Shown piece by piece: positions 36,311 to 45,440 of a DNA stretch of 48,862 nt; position 1 is the stretch's first letter; the number at the start of each line of letters is the position of its first letter. The stretch covers positions 665 to 49,526 of the forward strand of contig DKPS01000182.1 of assembly GCA_002471345.1 (NCBI GenBank), given 5' to 3'. The notes beneath the pieces are model-generated. The model was not told where the DNA came from and ran no database searches. It worked only from the letters and a program-made list of their open reading frames with translations. This DNA is from Saprospiraceae bacterium UBA7328 (GTDB lineage Bacteria; Bacteroidota; Bacteroidia; Chitinophagales; Saprospiraceae). A program made the position numbers and the translations under genes.

Positions 36311-37360
36311 TTATACTATTCTTGGATCAAGAAATTTATAGATAAAATCTATGGTTATGTTAATCAATATAAAAAACGATGCACTTAGTAATATAGCCCC
36401 CAAAACTACGGGAATATCAAAATTTAAAAGAGCATTTATTGTAGTATATCCTAATCCTTTATAGCTGAAAACGTACTCCACAAAAAAAGCCCCCGTCAAT
36501 AATGAAGCAAACCATCCTGAAAGGGCTGTAACCACAGGATTCAAAGCATTTCTCACTAGGTGTCTTGTGGTCAAAGTAAATCTTGAAATCCCTTTAGCTC
36601 TCAATGCTTTTATAAAAGGTTTTTCTCCTACTTCATTCATAGAATTGCGCATGAGTTGAGTAATGACAGCAACTGGCCTAATAGACAAGGCTAAACAAGG
36701 CAACAATATATTTTTCCAAACAACGATTTCATTCCCAAAATCATCCAATTCCCATAAACTCCCTTGTAAATTAAGACCAGTGACATCTCTCCAATAGAAT
36801 GCAAAAAGTAATGCAAATGCCATAGCTGATACATAACTTGGCACTGAGTAACCTAGGGTGGAAAAACCTAGAATAAAATCATCCCAATAACTTCCTCTAT
36901 TTAGAGAAGCCAGAGTCCCTAAAACAATTCCCTGAAATGCAGCTATAATAATCGAAAAGAGGGCAAGAAAAAGAGTATTAGGCAAAGCTGAAAACAAGAT
37001 TGTACTCACACTCCTTCCGGTTTGGAAAGACTCTCTTAAATATGGCCACTTTACCACCAAATTACTTTTTGCAAATCGCATTAAAACAATGCCTGAATAG
37101 GGCAATTGCTCCCATCTTTGATTATTTATAAATGCAACCGGGCTTATATCAGCCAGATATAATATAATTTGTTCTTTTAATGGTAAATCAAGTCCAAGTT
37201 GTCTCTTTTTTAGCAAAACAGTTTCTTCATCCATTCTCTGCCCAAAAGTCAATCTAGTAGGATCTACCGGAGAAGAATATATGATAGAGGTAATCAAGAC
37301 GACAACCATAGTCAAAACCACCATACTACTTGTGATGGTTTTAACTGAATTACTGAACAT
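36311..37360 (-). CDS. ABC transporter permease, peptide/nickel (DppB) type
   Basis: A 349-residue integral membrane protein of about six segments. The coupling EAA loop is EVGEKPFIKALRAKGISRFTL, where the A/G spacing matches binding-protein-dependent permeases, and the C-terminal FVEYVFSYKGLGY is the family's end motif. An unusually long periplasmic stretch of about 70 residues follows the first helix. No ATPase, second permease or binding protein is in the window, so the transporter is assembled from distant genes. It probably shares a transcript with purM. Confidence 0.88.
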   Translation of the reverse strand: MFSNSVKTITSSMVVLTMVVVLITSIIYSSPVDPTRLTFGQRMDEETVLLKKRQLGLDLPLKEQIILYLADISPVAFINNQRWEQLPYSGIVLMRFAKSNLVVKWPYLRESFQTGRSVSTILFSALPNTLFLALFSIIIAAFQGIVLGTLASLNRGSYWDDFILGFSTLGYSVPSYVSAMAFALLFAFYWRDVTGLNLQGSLWELDDFGNEIVVWKNILLPCLALSIRPVAVITQLMRNSMNEVGEKPFIKALRAKGISRFTLTTRHLVRNALNPVVTALSGWFASLLTGAFFVEYVFSYKGLGYTTINALLNFDIPVVLGAILLSASFFILINITIDFIYKFLDPRIV

Positions 37361-37419
37361 ATTGTGCTTTGTTTATATTTCCTTTGCAGTCATTTTATTA
37401 AAAGTCCCAATATAGGTTA

Positions 37420-39009
37420 ATGATAAATAATGTCATACATCTCAAATACAATGAAATTCCTCAATTATCGTCAAAAGACAAAATGTACCAGTCTGCTGAT
37501 TCAGCTTATGATGGATTTTACAAATACTCAACAGATCTCGAGTCATTCAAATCAGTAATAGAAAACAGGAAGAAATTCAAAACAAATCGAAGAGTACTTG
37601 TTGATGTTTTGTTACAGCAGTATCAGGGTACTCCGAGTAATGATAAAATTCTAAGCACCATCAAGTCTCTATCAGATGAAAATACTTTCACCATAACCAC
37701 CGCTCATCAGCCGGTCCTATTTATGGGTCCGTTATATATGGTGTATAAAATTTTATCTACTATACATTTATGCAGAAAGCTGAAGGCAGCATATCCTACA
37801 AATAGTTTTGTCCCTGTATTTGTAAGTGGAGGAGAAGATCATGATTTAGAGGAAGTAGCGTCTATGCACATTTTCAATAGAGATATAACTTGGAGTACTA
37901 GTCAGACAGGTTCAGTAGGTAGAATGTCTTTAAATGATTTAGAAAAAGCCATTGATGAATTGACGGCATTATTTGGTCAGACAAATTATGCTGATGAGTT
38001 AAGGTCAATCATTAGAGATAGCTTTCAATCATCACAGACTTATGGTCAATTCAATATAAATCTATACAAATCTTTGTTTAGCCATTTAGGTCTAGTAGTC
38101 CTTAATATGGATAATAAAGAACTAAAGAAAGAATTCATTCCGTATGCCTTAACAGAGATAGAAGAAAAAATATCTTTTACAACAGTCAAAGCTTCGCAAA
38201 ATGCCTTGGCTGAAAAAGGAATAAAAGAACAAGCACATGTAAGAGAGATCAACCTTTTCTTATTCGGTGAAGGGAAAAGAGAAAGAATTATACAAAATGG
38301 AGATTCATATTCTATAGGATCTACAACATATTCGTACTCCGAGTTAGTCAATATTATTCAATCAAATCCAGGAGAAGTAAGTCCAAATGTTGTAATGAGG
38401 CCAATTTATCAAGAATTAATTTTACCTAATCTGGCCTATATCGGAGGAGGAGGAGAAATAGCTTATTGGCTTGAAAGGATGAATCAATTTTCATCTTTTA
38501 ATATTCCATTCCCCATGCTTATAAGAAGAAATAGTGCTTTAATTGTTGCATCTGGAGTTCAAAAAAATCTGAATAAAGTTCAATTGGATTCTAAGGACTT
38601 TTTTCAGTCTGAGGACGAATTAATTAAACTTTTTCTTTTAAAAAATACTGATGAAGCTTTTGATCTTTCTCACGAAAGTATCGCTCTCAATAAATTTTAT
38701 CAAAATTTAGCCGAAAAAGCCAAATCTATAGATCCAAGTCTTGAAAAATATACTCTTGCAGAAGGAGCTAAACAAGTAAAAAACTTAAAAACAATAAGTT
38801 CAAAAATGACGAAGGCCGCTAAAGCTAAAAATGAGGTTCAGCTTCAAAAAATCCAAAATATAAAATCAAAACTTTTCCCTTCAGGCAAACTCCAAGAACG
38901 ATACGACAATTTCATTCCATTCTATTTAAAATATGGAAAAGAATGGTTCAGCGAATTACTGGAATACATGAATCCACTTAACAAAGACTTCATTGTGATA
39001 GAGGAGTAA
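37420..39009 (+). CDS. bshC: Bacillithiol biosynthesis cysteine-adding enzyme BshC
   Basis: A 529-residue BshC, which joins cysteine to glucosaminyl-malate in the last step of bacillithiol synthesis. The conserved block TTAHQPVLFMGPLYMVYKI is the Bacteroidota version of the GQQPxLFGGPLY motif, and FVSGGEDHDLEEV carries the H-D pair of the active site. A C-terminal coiled coil (KTISSKMTKAAKAKNEVQLQ) is usual for the family. bshA and bshB are not here. It is divergent from the permease-purM pair and converges on accD. Confidence 0.93.
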   Translation: MINNVIHLKYNEIPQLSSKDKMYQSADSAYDGFYKYSTDLESFKSVIENRKKFKTNRRVLVDVLLQQYQGTPSNDKILSTIKSLSDENTFTITTAHQPVLFMGPLYMVYKILSTIHLCRKLKAAYPTNSFVPVFVSGGEDHDLEEVASMHIFNRDITWSTSQTGSVGRMSLNDLEKAIDELTALFGQTNYADELRSIIRDSFQSSQTYGQFNINLYKSLFSHLGLVVLNMDNKELKKEFIPYALTEIEEKISFTTVKASQNALAEKGIKEQAHVREINLFLFGEGKRERIIQNGDSYSIGSTTYSYSELVNIIQSNPGEVSPNVVMRPIYQELILPNLAYIGGGGEIAYWLERMNQFSSFNIPFPMLIRRNSALIVASGVQKNLNKVQLDSKDFFQSEDELIKLFLLKNTDEAFDLSHESIALNKFYQNLAEKAKSIDPSLEKYTLAEGAKQVKNLKTISSKMTKAAKAKNEVQLQKIQNIKSKLFPSGKLQERYDNFIPFYLKYGKEWFSELLEYMNPLNKDFIVIEE

Positions 39010-39021
39010 AAAGAGAAAGAC

Positions 39022-39867
39022 TTAACTTTTAGAAAAGAAATGCAAAAGATCTCCGATTTTATCTTTGAGTTCCTGTCTATCCACTATAAAATCTAAGAAC
39101 CCATGTTCTAAAAGAAATTCTGATCTTTGAAATCCTTCTGGTAAGTCTTTTTTGATGGTTTCTTTTATGACTCTTGGACCAGCAAATCCAATGAGGGCAT
39201 TGGGTTCTGCAAAATTAAGATCGCCGAGCATTGCAAAAGATGCCGTGACTCCACCTGTAGTTGGGTCTGTAAGAAAACTAAAATAAGGTATACCTTCTCT
39301 TGATAGCTCTGCAAGTTTAACTGATGTTTTTGCCATTTGCATTAAGCTAAATGCAGACTCCATCATACGTGCTCCACCAGATTTGGAAATAATCATCAAT
39401 GGAGTCTTATTCTTAATTGCATAGTCCACAGCTTGAGAAATCTTCTCCCCTACGACACTCCCCATAGAGCCCCCAATGAAAGCAAAGTCCATCGCCGCAA
39501 TTATAATCGGCTTTCGCTTTATCTTACCAATAGCTACAGTCAAAGCATCATTTAGAGTGGTTTTCTCATTGGCGCTTTCTAGTCTCTCATCATAACTCTT
39601 GACATCTTCAAAGTCTAGAAAATTATATGAAAATATCGATTTAAATAATTCCTTGTAACGCCCATCAAAGAGAAGATTAAAATAATCAAATGATCCTATT
39701 CTGACATGATGATTACAATCAGGGCATTTTAAATAATTATTAGATAGTTCTTTTACTGTGTTTGTTTTACCACAGCCTCTGCACTGTTGCCACAGTCCAT
39801 CAGGAGCTTCCTTCTTTTGAGTTGTGGAAGTCTGTATGCCTTCACTTAGTCTTTTAAACCAGCCCAT
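39022..39867 (-). CDS. accD: Acetyl-CoA carboxylase carboxyltransferase, beta subunit
   Basis: A 281-residue AccD with the N-terminal four-cysteine zinc ribbon (WQQCRGCGK and LKCPDCNHH) and the crotonase-like carboxyltransferase core, including SKSGGARMMESAFSLMQMAKT and PTTGGVTASFAMLGD. With AccA it moves the carboxyl group to acetyl-CoA in fatty acid synthesis. It is 126 bases downstream of hemE with a hairpin between, so probably transcribed separately. It converges on bshC. Confidence 0.97.
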   Translation of the reverse strand: MGWFKRLSEGIQTSTTQKKEAPDGLWQQCRGCGKTNTVKELSNNYLKCPDCNHHVRIGSFDYFNLLFDGRYKELFKSIFSYNFLDFEDVKSYDERLESANEKTTLNDALTVAIGKIKRKPIIIAAMDFAFIGGSMGSVVGEKISQAVDYAIKNKTPLMIISKSGGARMMESAFSLMQMAKTSVKLAELSREGIPYFSFLTDPTTGGVTASFAMLGDLNFAEPNALIGFAGPRVIKETIKKDLPEGFQRSEFLLEHGFLDFIVDRQELKDKIGDLLHFFSKS

Positions 39868-39974
39868 TCATCATTTTTATAAAATCCATTGCGCCGGGTA
39901 TAATCTGCGAGGTCAAAGCTATAAAAATTTGGTAGCTATCTAATATCATAACTAAGATAATATTCAAAAGTAAT

Positions 39975-39990
39975 AGAACCTTTTGGTTCT
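39975..39990 (-). terminator. Small hairpin just after hemE
   Basis: AGAACC, four T, then GGTTCT form a 6-bp stem four bases beyond the hemE stop (minus strand). The T-tract that should follow is interrupted, so this is a weak or imperfect terminator between hemE and accD. Confidence 0.4.
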
Positions 39991-39993
39991 CAA

Positions 39994-41025
39994 TTATTTA
40001 TATCTGTAAGATTTTACAGAATCAATAAAACATTTGACATTTTCGACTGAGGTATCTGGATATACGCCATGCCCCAAGTTAGCAATATGATTTCTACCAA
40101 AAGAATCTAACATTTTGGAAGTAGCAACTTCTATATTTTGTTTTGAATCATAAAGTCTACATGGATCTAAATTTCCTTGTAATATTCTATTCGATCCCAT
40201 TTTTTGTCTTGCAAATTTCGGATCAGTGCTCCACCCTACCCCCAAACAATCAAATACATCCGATGATCCAAATTTATCATATGAAAACCATCCACCTTTT
40301 GGAAAGAAAATAGTAGGCACTTCATCTATAGCTGTTAATATTCTCTCTGCATATGGCCATGCAAATTCATTGTAGATTTCACTATTTAATAATCCAGACC
40401 AAGAGTCAAACAATTTAATAACATTTACACCACTTGCTATTTTTTCTTTTAAATAGAAAATTGTACTTGAAGTAATTTTCGATAATAACTGATGAGCCAA
40501 ATGAGGTTCCTTATAAATCATCTTTTTAGCCTCAGAGAATGTCTTACTTCCGCTTCCTTCTACCATGTATGCAAAAATTGTCCAAGGCGCACCAGCAAAG
40601 CCTATTAAAGGTACTCTATCATTGAGAATCGTTTTGGTCCTTTTAATAGACTCAAACACATAAGGCAGTCTACTTGGTATCACGTCACCCTCTATCAATT
40701 GATCAATGTCCCTTTGAGATCTAATTTTATCATTAAAGAGTGGGCCTTTTTTTTCTATTATTTCATAATCAAGACCCATTGCTTCTGGAATAACCAAAAT
40801 ATCTGAAAATATTATAGCCGCATCTACACCTAATACATCCACAGGTTCTACAGTGGCCTCTGCTATCCAATCTGGTTGTGTTACTAAATTTTTAAATGAA
40901 CCAGCCTTCGCTCTTATTTTTCTATAGTTAGGCAAGATTCGACCTGCTTGTCTCATCATCCATACGGGTGGTCTTTCAACTGTATCACCAGCTAATGTCT
41001 TAAGCAAAAGATCATTCTGAATCAT
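39994..41025 (-). CDS. hemE: Uroporphyrinogen decarboxylase
   Basis: A 343-residue HemE, converting uroporphyrinogen III to coproporphyrinogen III in heme synthesis. The N-terminal signature RPPVWMMRQAGRILPNYR contains the substrate-binding arginines, and LIGFAGAPWTIFAYMVEGSGSK is the second block. LGHGVYPDTSVENV closes the active site. A TATATTTG -7-like element lies 27 bases upstream of its start, in the gap to divergent dapB. Confidence 0.97.
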   Translation of the reverse strand: MIQNDLLLKTLAGDTVERPPVWMMRQAGRILPNYRKIRAKAGSFKNLVTQPDWIAEATVEPVDVLGVDAAIIFSDILVIPEAMGLDYEIIEKKGPLFNDKIRSQRDIDQLIEGDVIPSRLPYVFESIKRTKTILNDRVPLIGFAGAPWTIFAYMVEGSGSKTFSEAKKMIYKEPHLAHQLLSKITSSTIFYLKEKIASGVNVIKLFDSWSGLLNSEIYNEFAWPYAERILTAIDEVPTIFFPKGGWFSYDKFGSSDVFDCLGVGWSTDPKFARQKMGSNRILQGNLDPCRLYDSKQNIEVATSKMLDSFGRNHIANLGHGVYPDTSVENVKCFIDSVKSYRYK

Positions 41026-41052
41026 TTGTTACTGCTTTACTTTAAATTGCGA

Positions 41053-41060
41053 CAAATATA
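41053..41060 (-). promoter_or_regulatory. Candidate -7 box of hemE
   Basis: The minus strand reads TATATTTG (consensus TAnnTTTG) 27 bases before the hemE start codon, nearly the same spacing as the identical box before the Lrp-type gene. No clear -33 element is visible. Confidence 0.4.
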
Positions 41061-41090
41061 TTATTTAGACATCCTAAAAGCATAAAGAAA

Positions 41091-41813
41091 ATGAATGTAG
41101 CCTTAATTGGTTATGGTAAAATGGGCAAAACTCTTGAAAGATTGCTTAAAGAAAAGAATCATACGGTTGTAGGCATTGTTGATTTTGAAAATTCCAACAG
41201 AATTGAAGAAAATTTAGAAGAAGCCGATGTAGCTATTGAATTTTCTACACCTAAGACTGCATATAACAACATAGCTGTTTGTATCCGCAATAATGTACCA
41301 GTTGTATCCGGAACCACAGGGTGGTTGGATCAAATCGATGATATAAAAAAGCTAGTTACAGAACATGAAGGAGCTTTCTTTTATGCCTCAAATTATAGCA
41401 TTGGAGTCAATATATTTTTTGAAGTCAATAGGTACTTAGCTCAACTTATGAATCAATTTCCACAATATGATGTACTGATGGAAGAAGTTCACCATACCGA
41501 AAAGAAGGACTCTCCAAGTGGAACAGCCATAACTATTGCAGAAGGAATCCTAAGTAATATTGACAAGAAAAGTAATTGGAAAGAAAACGCAATTCCAAAA
41601 TCGGATACATTACCAATATACGCCAAACGCATCGGAAAAGTATTTGGAGATCATGAAGTTCAATATCATAATGAAGTGGATACCCTCAAAATTTCTCATA
41701 AAGCCTTTGGAAGGGAAGGGTTCGCTCATGGCGCAATTTCTGCTGCAGAATGGCTACTTGATAAAAAGGGTGTATTTGGAATGAATGATATGCTAGGACT
41801 TAGCGAAAAATAG
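41091..41813 (+). CDS. dapB: 4-hydroxy-tetrahydrodipicolinate reductase
   Basis: A 240-residue DapB of the short Bacteroidota type. It has the Rossmann loop LIGYGKMGKT, the substrate motif HHTEKKDSPSGTA (catalytic His-His and Lys) and SGTTGW. It reduces the cyclic intermediate of the lysine/diaminopimelate pathway with NAD(P)H. It is followed after 14 bases by dnaG on the same strand and diverges from hemE. Confidence 0.97.
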   Translation: MNVALIGYGKMGKTLERLLKEKNHTVVGIVDFENSNRIEENLEEADVAIEFSTPKTAYNNIAVCIRNNVPVVSGTTGWLDQIDDIKKLVTEHEGAFFYASNYSIGVNIFFEVNRYLAQLMNQFPQYDVLMEEVHHTEKKDSPSGTAITIAEGILSNIDKKSNWKENAIPKSDTLPIYAKRIGKVFGDHEVQYHNEVDTLKISHKAFGREGFAHGAISAAEWLLDKKGVFGMNDMLGLSEK

Positions 41814-41827
41814 TATTTTAAGAATTC

Positions 41828-43759
41828 ATGATAAGTCAAAACTCCATATCACAAGTAATTGAAGCCGCTCATGTGGAAGATGTGGTGAACGAATTTGTAT
41901 CTCTTAAAAAAAGAGGTGTGAATTTGTTAGGCTTATGCCCATTTCACAATGAAAAAACCCCGTCATTCACAGTATCCCCTACTAAAAATCTTTATAAATG
42001 CTTTGGGTGTGGTAAAGGAGGCAATGCTGTTTCATTTGTCATGGAACATGAAAATTACTCCTTCCCTGAAGCCATTAGGTATTTGGCAAAAAGATATGGA
42101 ATAGAATTAGAAGAAACTACTCAAACCAATGAAGAAAAAGAAAAGATTCAACAAAAAGAGAGTCTATTTATTATCAATGAATTTGCCAAGAAGTTTTTCA
42201 ACAATTCATTAATAAATAGTGACGAAGGAAAGAGTGTAGGATTGAGTTATTTTTCGAATCGAGGAATAATGTCTTCTACCATAGAAGAATTTCAATTGGG
42301 TTATTCTCCTATGGACTCTAAAGCACTAATTAATAATGCAGAAAAAGAAGGCTATAATTCTGACTATTTGAAGTCCTTAGGTTTAATGTCAAAAAAAGGA
42401 TATGACTTCTTTAGATCAAGAATTATTTTTCCTATCACCAATCTTTCTGGAAAAATTATTGCCTTTGGAGGTCGCACATTATCATCAGATAAAAAGATAC
42501 CAAAATATCTCAATTCCTCTGAATCAGAGATTTATAACAAGAGCAAATCACTCTATGGTGTTTTTCAAGCAAAAACTCAAATCAGGCGTGAGAATAATTG
42601 TTACCTGGTAGAAGGGTATACTGACGTTTTGAGCCTATCACAAAATGGAGTAAAGAATGTGGTCGCATCCTCTGGAACTGCTCTTACTTCTGGACAATTG
42701 AGAATAATAAAGAGGTTCTGTTCAAATATCACATTCTTATATGATGGAGATGGTGCAGGTCAAAAAGCTGCGATGAGAGGTCTTCCTCTTGCTCTAGATG
42801 AAGGACTTGATGTAAAGATTGTCCCTTTGAAAGAATCTGATGATCCAGATTCTTTGGTCCAAGAGATGGGCGCTACAGCATTTCAAGAGTACATCAGCAG
42901 TCAAAATGAAGACTTTATTATATATCAGGCCCATTTGATTAAAAAACAATTTGACAAACTCCCTATTGAAAAGAGTGGTGCTATAAAAGATCTACTAGAT
43001 TCATTAGCTCATCTTAAAGACACCATCAAAAGGTCTATATATGTAAAGGAAATAAGTGACATTCTCCAAATGGATGAGGCTTCCATTATGTCGCAACTCA
43101 ATAAAAATATTAGAAAACTAATAGCAAACAAACACAAAGAGAGCTTCAATAGAAGCCCTCATACAAATGAATCCTCTTTTATTACAGAAAGTCCTTCACA
43201 GCCTCAAGACAAGCCTTCGCCAAAACAAAGTGAGTATTACCAGGAAAAAGAAATCATTCGAATTATACTGTTAGATGGGCATAAAATGATGAAAGAGCAT
43301 GATTGTTCCGTATCTGAATTCATCATCGAAAACGTAAAACATTTAATTGACTCCTTTAGCATAGACTCTTTTCAAATAATACTGGAAGCTTTTCAATTAC
43401 AAATTGACAAAGGTGAGAATGTCTTAAAATTAGATGATTTCATAAATCATAAGAATACTGAAGTTCAAAAAATTGCTTTGGACTTAGCCGAGACTCCTTT
43501 TTCTTATGCCAATTGGTCTGCAAATGGAGTAGAACTTCAAACACAAAAGGATATTGAAGAAAACCATGAAAAAGATATTGAGCAAGCCCTGTTAAGATAT
43601 ATTCTTAGAAAAATGAACGACCAGGTTTCAGAGATACAACTTAAAATAAAAGATGAACAAGTATCAGCCGAGAAAAAGATGGTTCTTATAAAAACGTATC
43701 ACAAAATACTTGATCATCGTAAATCAATAGCAGACAATCTAGGTACAATTGTATTGTGA
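41828..43759 (+). CDS. dnaG: DNA primase DnaG
   Basis: A 643-residue replicative primase. The zinc-binding domain has the CHC2 ligands C37, H40, C58 and C61 (LCPFHNEK and YKCFGCGKG). The catalytic TOPRIM domain shows the Glu motif in LVEGYTDV and the acidic DGD in FLYDGDGAGQKAA. A low-complexity linker at about residues 437-475 precedes the C-terminal domain that binds the DnaB helicase. It abuts the stop codon of convergent fbaA with no spacer. Confidence 0.97.
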   Translation: MISQNSISQVIEAAHVEDVVNEFVSLKKRGVNLLGLCPFHNEKTPSFTVSPTKNLYKCFGCGKGGNAVSFVMEHENYSFPEAIRYLAKRYGIELEETTQTNEEKEKIQQKESLFIINEFAKKFFNNSLINSDEGKSVGLSYFSNRGIMSSTIEEFQLGYSPMDSKALINNAEKEGYNSDYLKSLGLMSKKGYDFFRSRIIFPITNLSGKIIAFGGRTLSSDKKIPKYLNSSESEIYNKSKSLYGVFQAKTQIRRENNCYLVEGYTDVLSLSQNGVKNVVASSGTALTSGQLRIIKRFCSNITFLYDGDGAGQKAAMRGLPLALDEGLDVKIVPLKESDDPDSLVQEMGATAFQEYISSQNEDFIIYQAHLIKKQFDKLPIEKSGAIKDLLDSLAHLKDTIKRSIYVKEISDILQMDEASIMSQLNKNIRKLIANKHKESFNRSPHTNESSFITESPSQPQDKPSPKQSEYYQEKEIIRIILLDGHKMMKEHDCSVSEFIIENVKHLIDSFSIDSFQIILEAFQLQIDKGENVLKLDDFINHKNTEVQKIALDLAETPFSYANWSANGVELQTQKDIEENHEKDIEQALLRYILRKMNDQVSEIQLKIKDEQVSAEKKMVLIKTYHKILDHRKSIADNLGTIVL

Positions 43760-44833
43760 TTATTTGTTCCTATCCAAACAATTTAAGTCTTCAAAAGCCT
43801 TAGTAAGTCTCTTTACAAATGCTTTCTCACCTTCCCTGAGCCATTTACGTGGATCATAATACTTCTTATTTGGCACATCATCTCCGTCACGGTTTCCTAA
43901 CTGGCTTTGAAGAAAATCTTTATTTGAATTATAATAGTCATGAACTCCGTTCCAAAATGCCCACTGCATATCTGTATCAATATTCATTTTAATAGCGCCA
44001 TACTCTATAGCTTCTCGGATTTCAGCAGTGCTGCATCCAGAACCACCATGAAAGACAAAATTTAATGGTTGTTTGGATGAAGTTTTGTGAATTTTATGGA
44101 CGTAATCCTGGCTGTTTTTTAAAATAATTGGTTTCAATTCTACATTTCCTGGCTTGTACACTCCATGTACATTACCAAATGCAGCTGCAATAGTAAACCT
44201 TGGAGATATTTTCATAAGAGCACTGTATGCTGCATCTACTTCTTCAGGTTGTGTATAGAGTCTAGAGCTGTCTATATCTGTATTGTCCACACCGTCTTCT
44301 TCTCCTCCGGTCACTCCTAATTCTATCTCAATGGTCATGTCCATTTTAGCCATTCTCTTCAGGTAATCGGAACATATCTCGATATTCTCTTCTAAAGGTT
44401 CTTCTGAAAGATCCAACATATGAGAGCTATACAATGGCTTCCCAGTGGCCTCAAAATACTTTTCGCTTTCAGTTATTAATCCAGAAATCCAAGGCAACAA
44501 TTTCTTAGCACAATGATCCGTGTGCAAAATAACCGTCACCCCATACATTTCGGCTAACATATGCACATGATGTGCCCCAGCCGTCGCTCCTTTTATGGCA
44601 GCAAGCTGTCCATCATTATTCAAAGATTTACCAGCATTGAAAATACTTCCACCATTTGAGAATTGAATTATCACTGGAGAATTGACTTCCTTAGCAGTTT
44701 CCATAACTGCATTAATAGAATTGCTTCCTACCACATTTACTGCGGGTATAGCAAAGTTCTTTTCATTGGCGTAATTCAATAGATCAGTCACTTCTTGGCC
44801 CGTAATTACTCCTTGTCTAAATTTTGTAGGCAT
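43760..44833 (-). CDS. fbaA: Class II fructose-bisphosphate aldolase
   Basis: A 357-residue zinc-dependent aldolase of the Escherichia coli FbaA type. Zinc ligand and proton-transfer residues are in VILHTDHCAKK, the second zinc histidine is in IAAAFGNVHGVY, and VFHGGSGCS plus KMNIDTDMQ bind the phosphates. It works in glycolysis and gluconeogenesis. It has a 244-base intergenic leader shared with divergent yajC and ends flush with dnaG. Confidence 0.96.
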   Translation of the reverse strand: MPTKFRQGVITGQEVTDLLNYANEKNFAIPAVNVVGSNSINAVMETAKEVNSPVIIQFSNGGSIFNAGKSLNNDGQLAAIKGATAGAHHVHMLAEMYGVTVILHTDHCAKKLLPWISGLITESEKYFEATGKPLYSSHMLDLSEEPLEENIEICSDYLKRMAKMDMTIEIELGVTGGEEDGVDNTDIDSSRLYTQPEEVDAAYSALMKISPRFTIAAAFGNVHGVYKPGNVELKPIILKNSQDYVHKIHKTSSKQPLNFVFHGGSGCSTAEIREAIEYGAIKMNIDTDMQWAFWNGVHDYYNSNKDFLQSQLGNRDGDDVPNKKYYDPRKWLREGEKAFVKRLTKAFEDLNCLDRNK

Positions 44834-45077
44834 TTTATTTTCTGTTTTGGATGGATCAAAGGTAATCTATTTAGTAAATGCTTCAATCAATCACACTTTC
44901 TATCACCGATAGTATATTAACATCCAAATCCTTTTTAAGGAGTTTTCAATGTGAATTTTGAACTAAAATCTGTTATCAAAATGATATCACACAAGTGAAG
45001 GATACAATTCATTGTTAATACCTGACATTCTGCTACGATTTCTTAATTTGTGATCCTAAAATTTAAAACAATAATTT

Positions 45078-45374
45078 ATGTTTTTAATATTTCAAGTTGA
45101 ACCAAATACGATCATGCAATTTTTGCCTTTAGCAATGATTGTGATTGTGATGTACTTTTTCTTTATCAGGCCACAAGCTAAAAAACAAAAAGAGCAGGCT
45201 AAATTTGCTTCAGAGCTTTCAAAAGGAAGTGAAGTAGTAACTGCAAGTGGGATTATAGGAAAAATTGTAAAATTAGATGAGAATGAAGTTACTCTTATGA
45301 TTGACCAAAAGTCGCAGATAAGATTCTTGAGATCTTTTATCTCTAAGGAAATGACTGAATCATACAAAAAATAA
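45078..45374 (+). CDS. yajC: Preprotein translocase subunit YajC
   Basis: A 98-residue YajC with one membrane helix (about residues 13-31, [18 protein letters not shown]) and the family signature [12 protein letters not shown] directly after it. The C-terminal half carries [17 protein letters not shown], the conserved SH3-like segment. It associates with SecDF/YidC in the Sec machinery. secDF is not adjacent. It is preceded by a 244-base gap shared with fbaA in which nothing else was recognised. Confidence 0.95.
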   Translation: MFLIFQVEPNTIMQFLPLAMIVIVMYFFFIRPQAKKQKEQAKFASELSKGSEVVTASGIIGKIVKLDENEVTLMIDQKSQIRFLRSFISKEMTESYKK

Positions 45375-45387
45375 GAAGGACAAAAAA

Positions 45388-45407
45388 AGGGGTACAAATG
45401 TACCCCT
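45388..45407 (-). terminator. Rho-independent terminator of the giant T9SS protein
   Basis: AGGGGTAC, AAAT, GTACCCCT forms a perfect 8-bp stem followed on the minus strand by seven T. It lies 34 bases beyond the stop of the minus-strand surface protein. For yajC on the plus strand the T-tract is poor. Confidence 0.85.
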
Positions 45408-45440
45408 CAATTCTAAAATATATTATTTCTTATATTCTTG

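Noticed and set aside
44834..45077. Promoter for yajC in the fbaA-yajC gap
   Set aside because: TTAATTTG differs from TAnnTTTG at a key base and no -33 box fits, so I do not list it.
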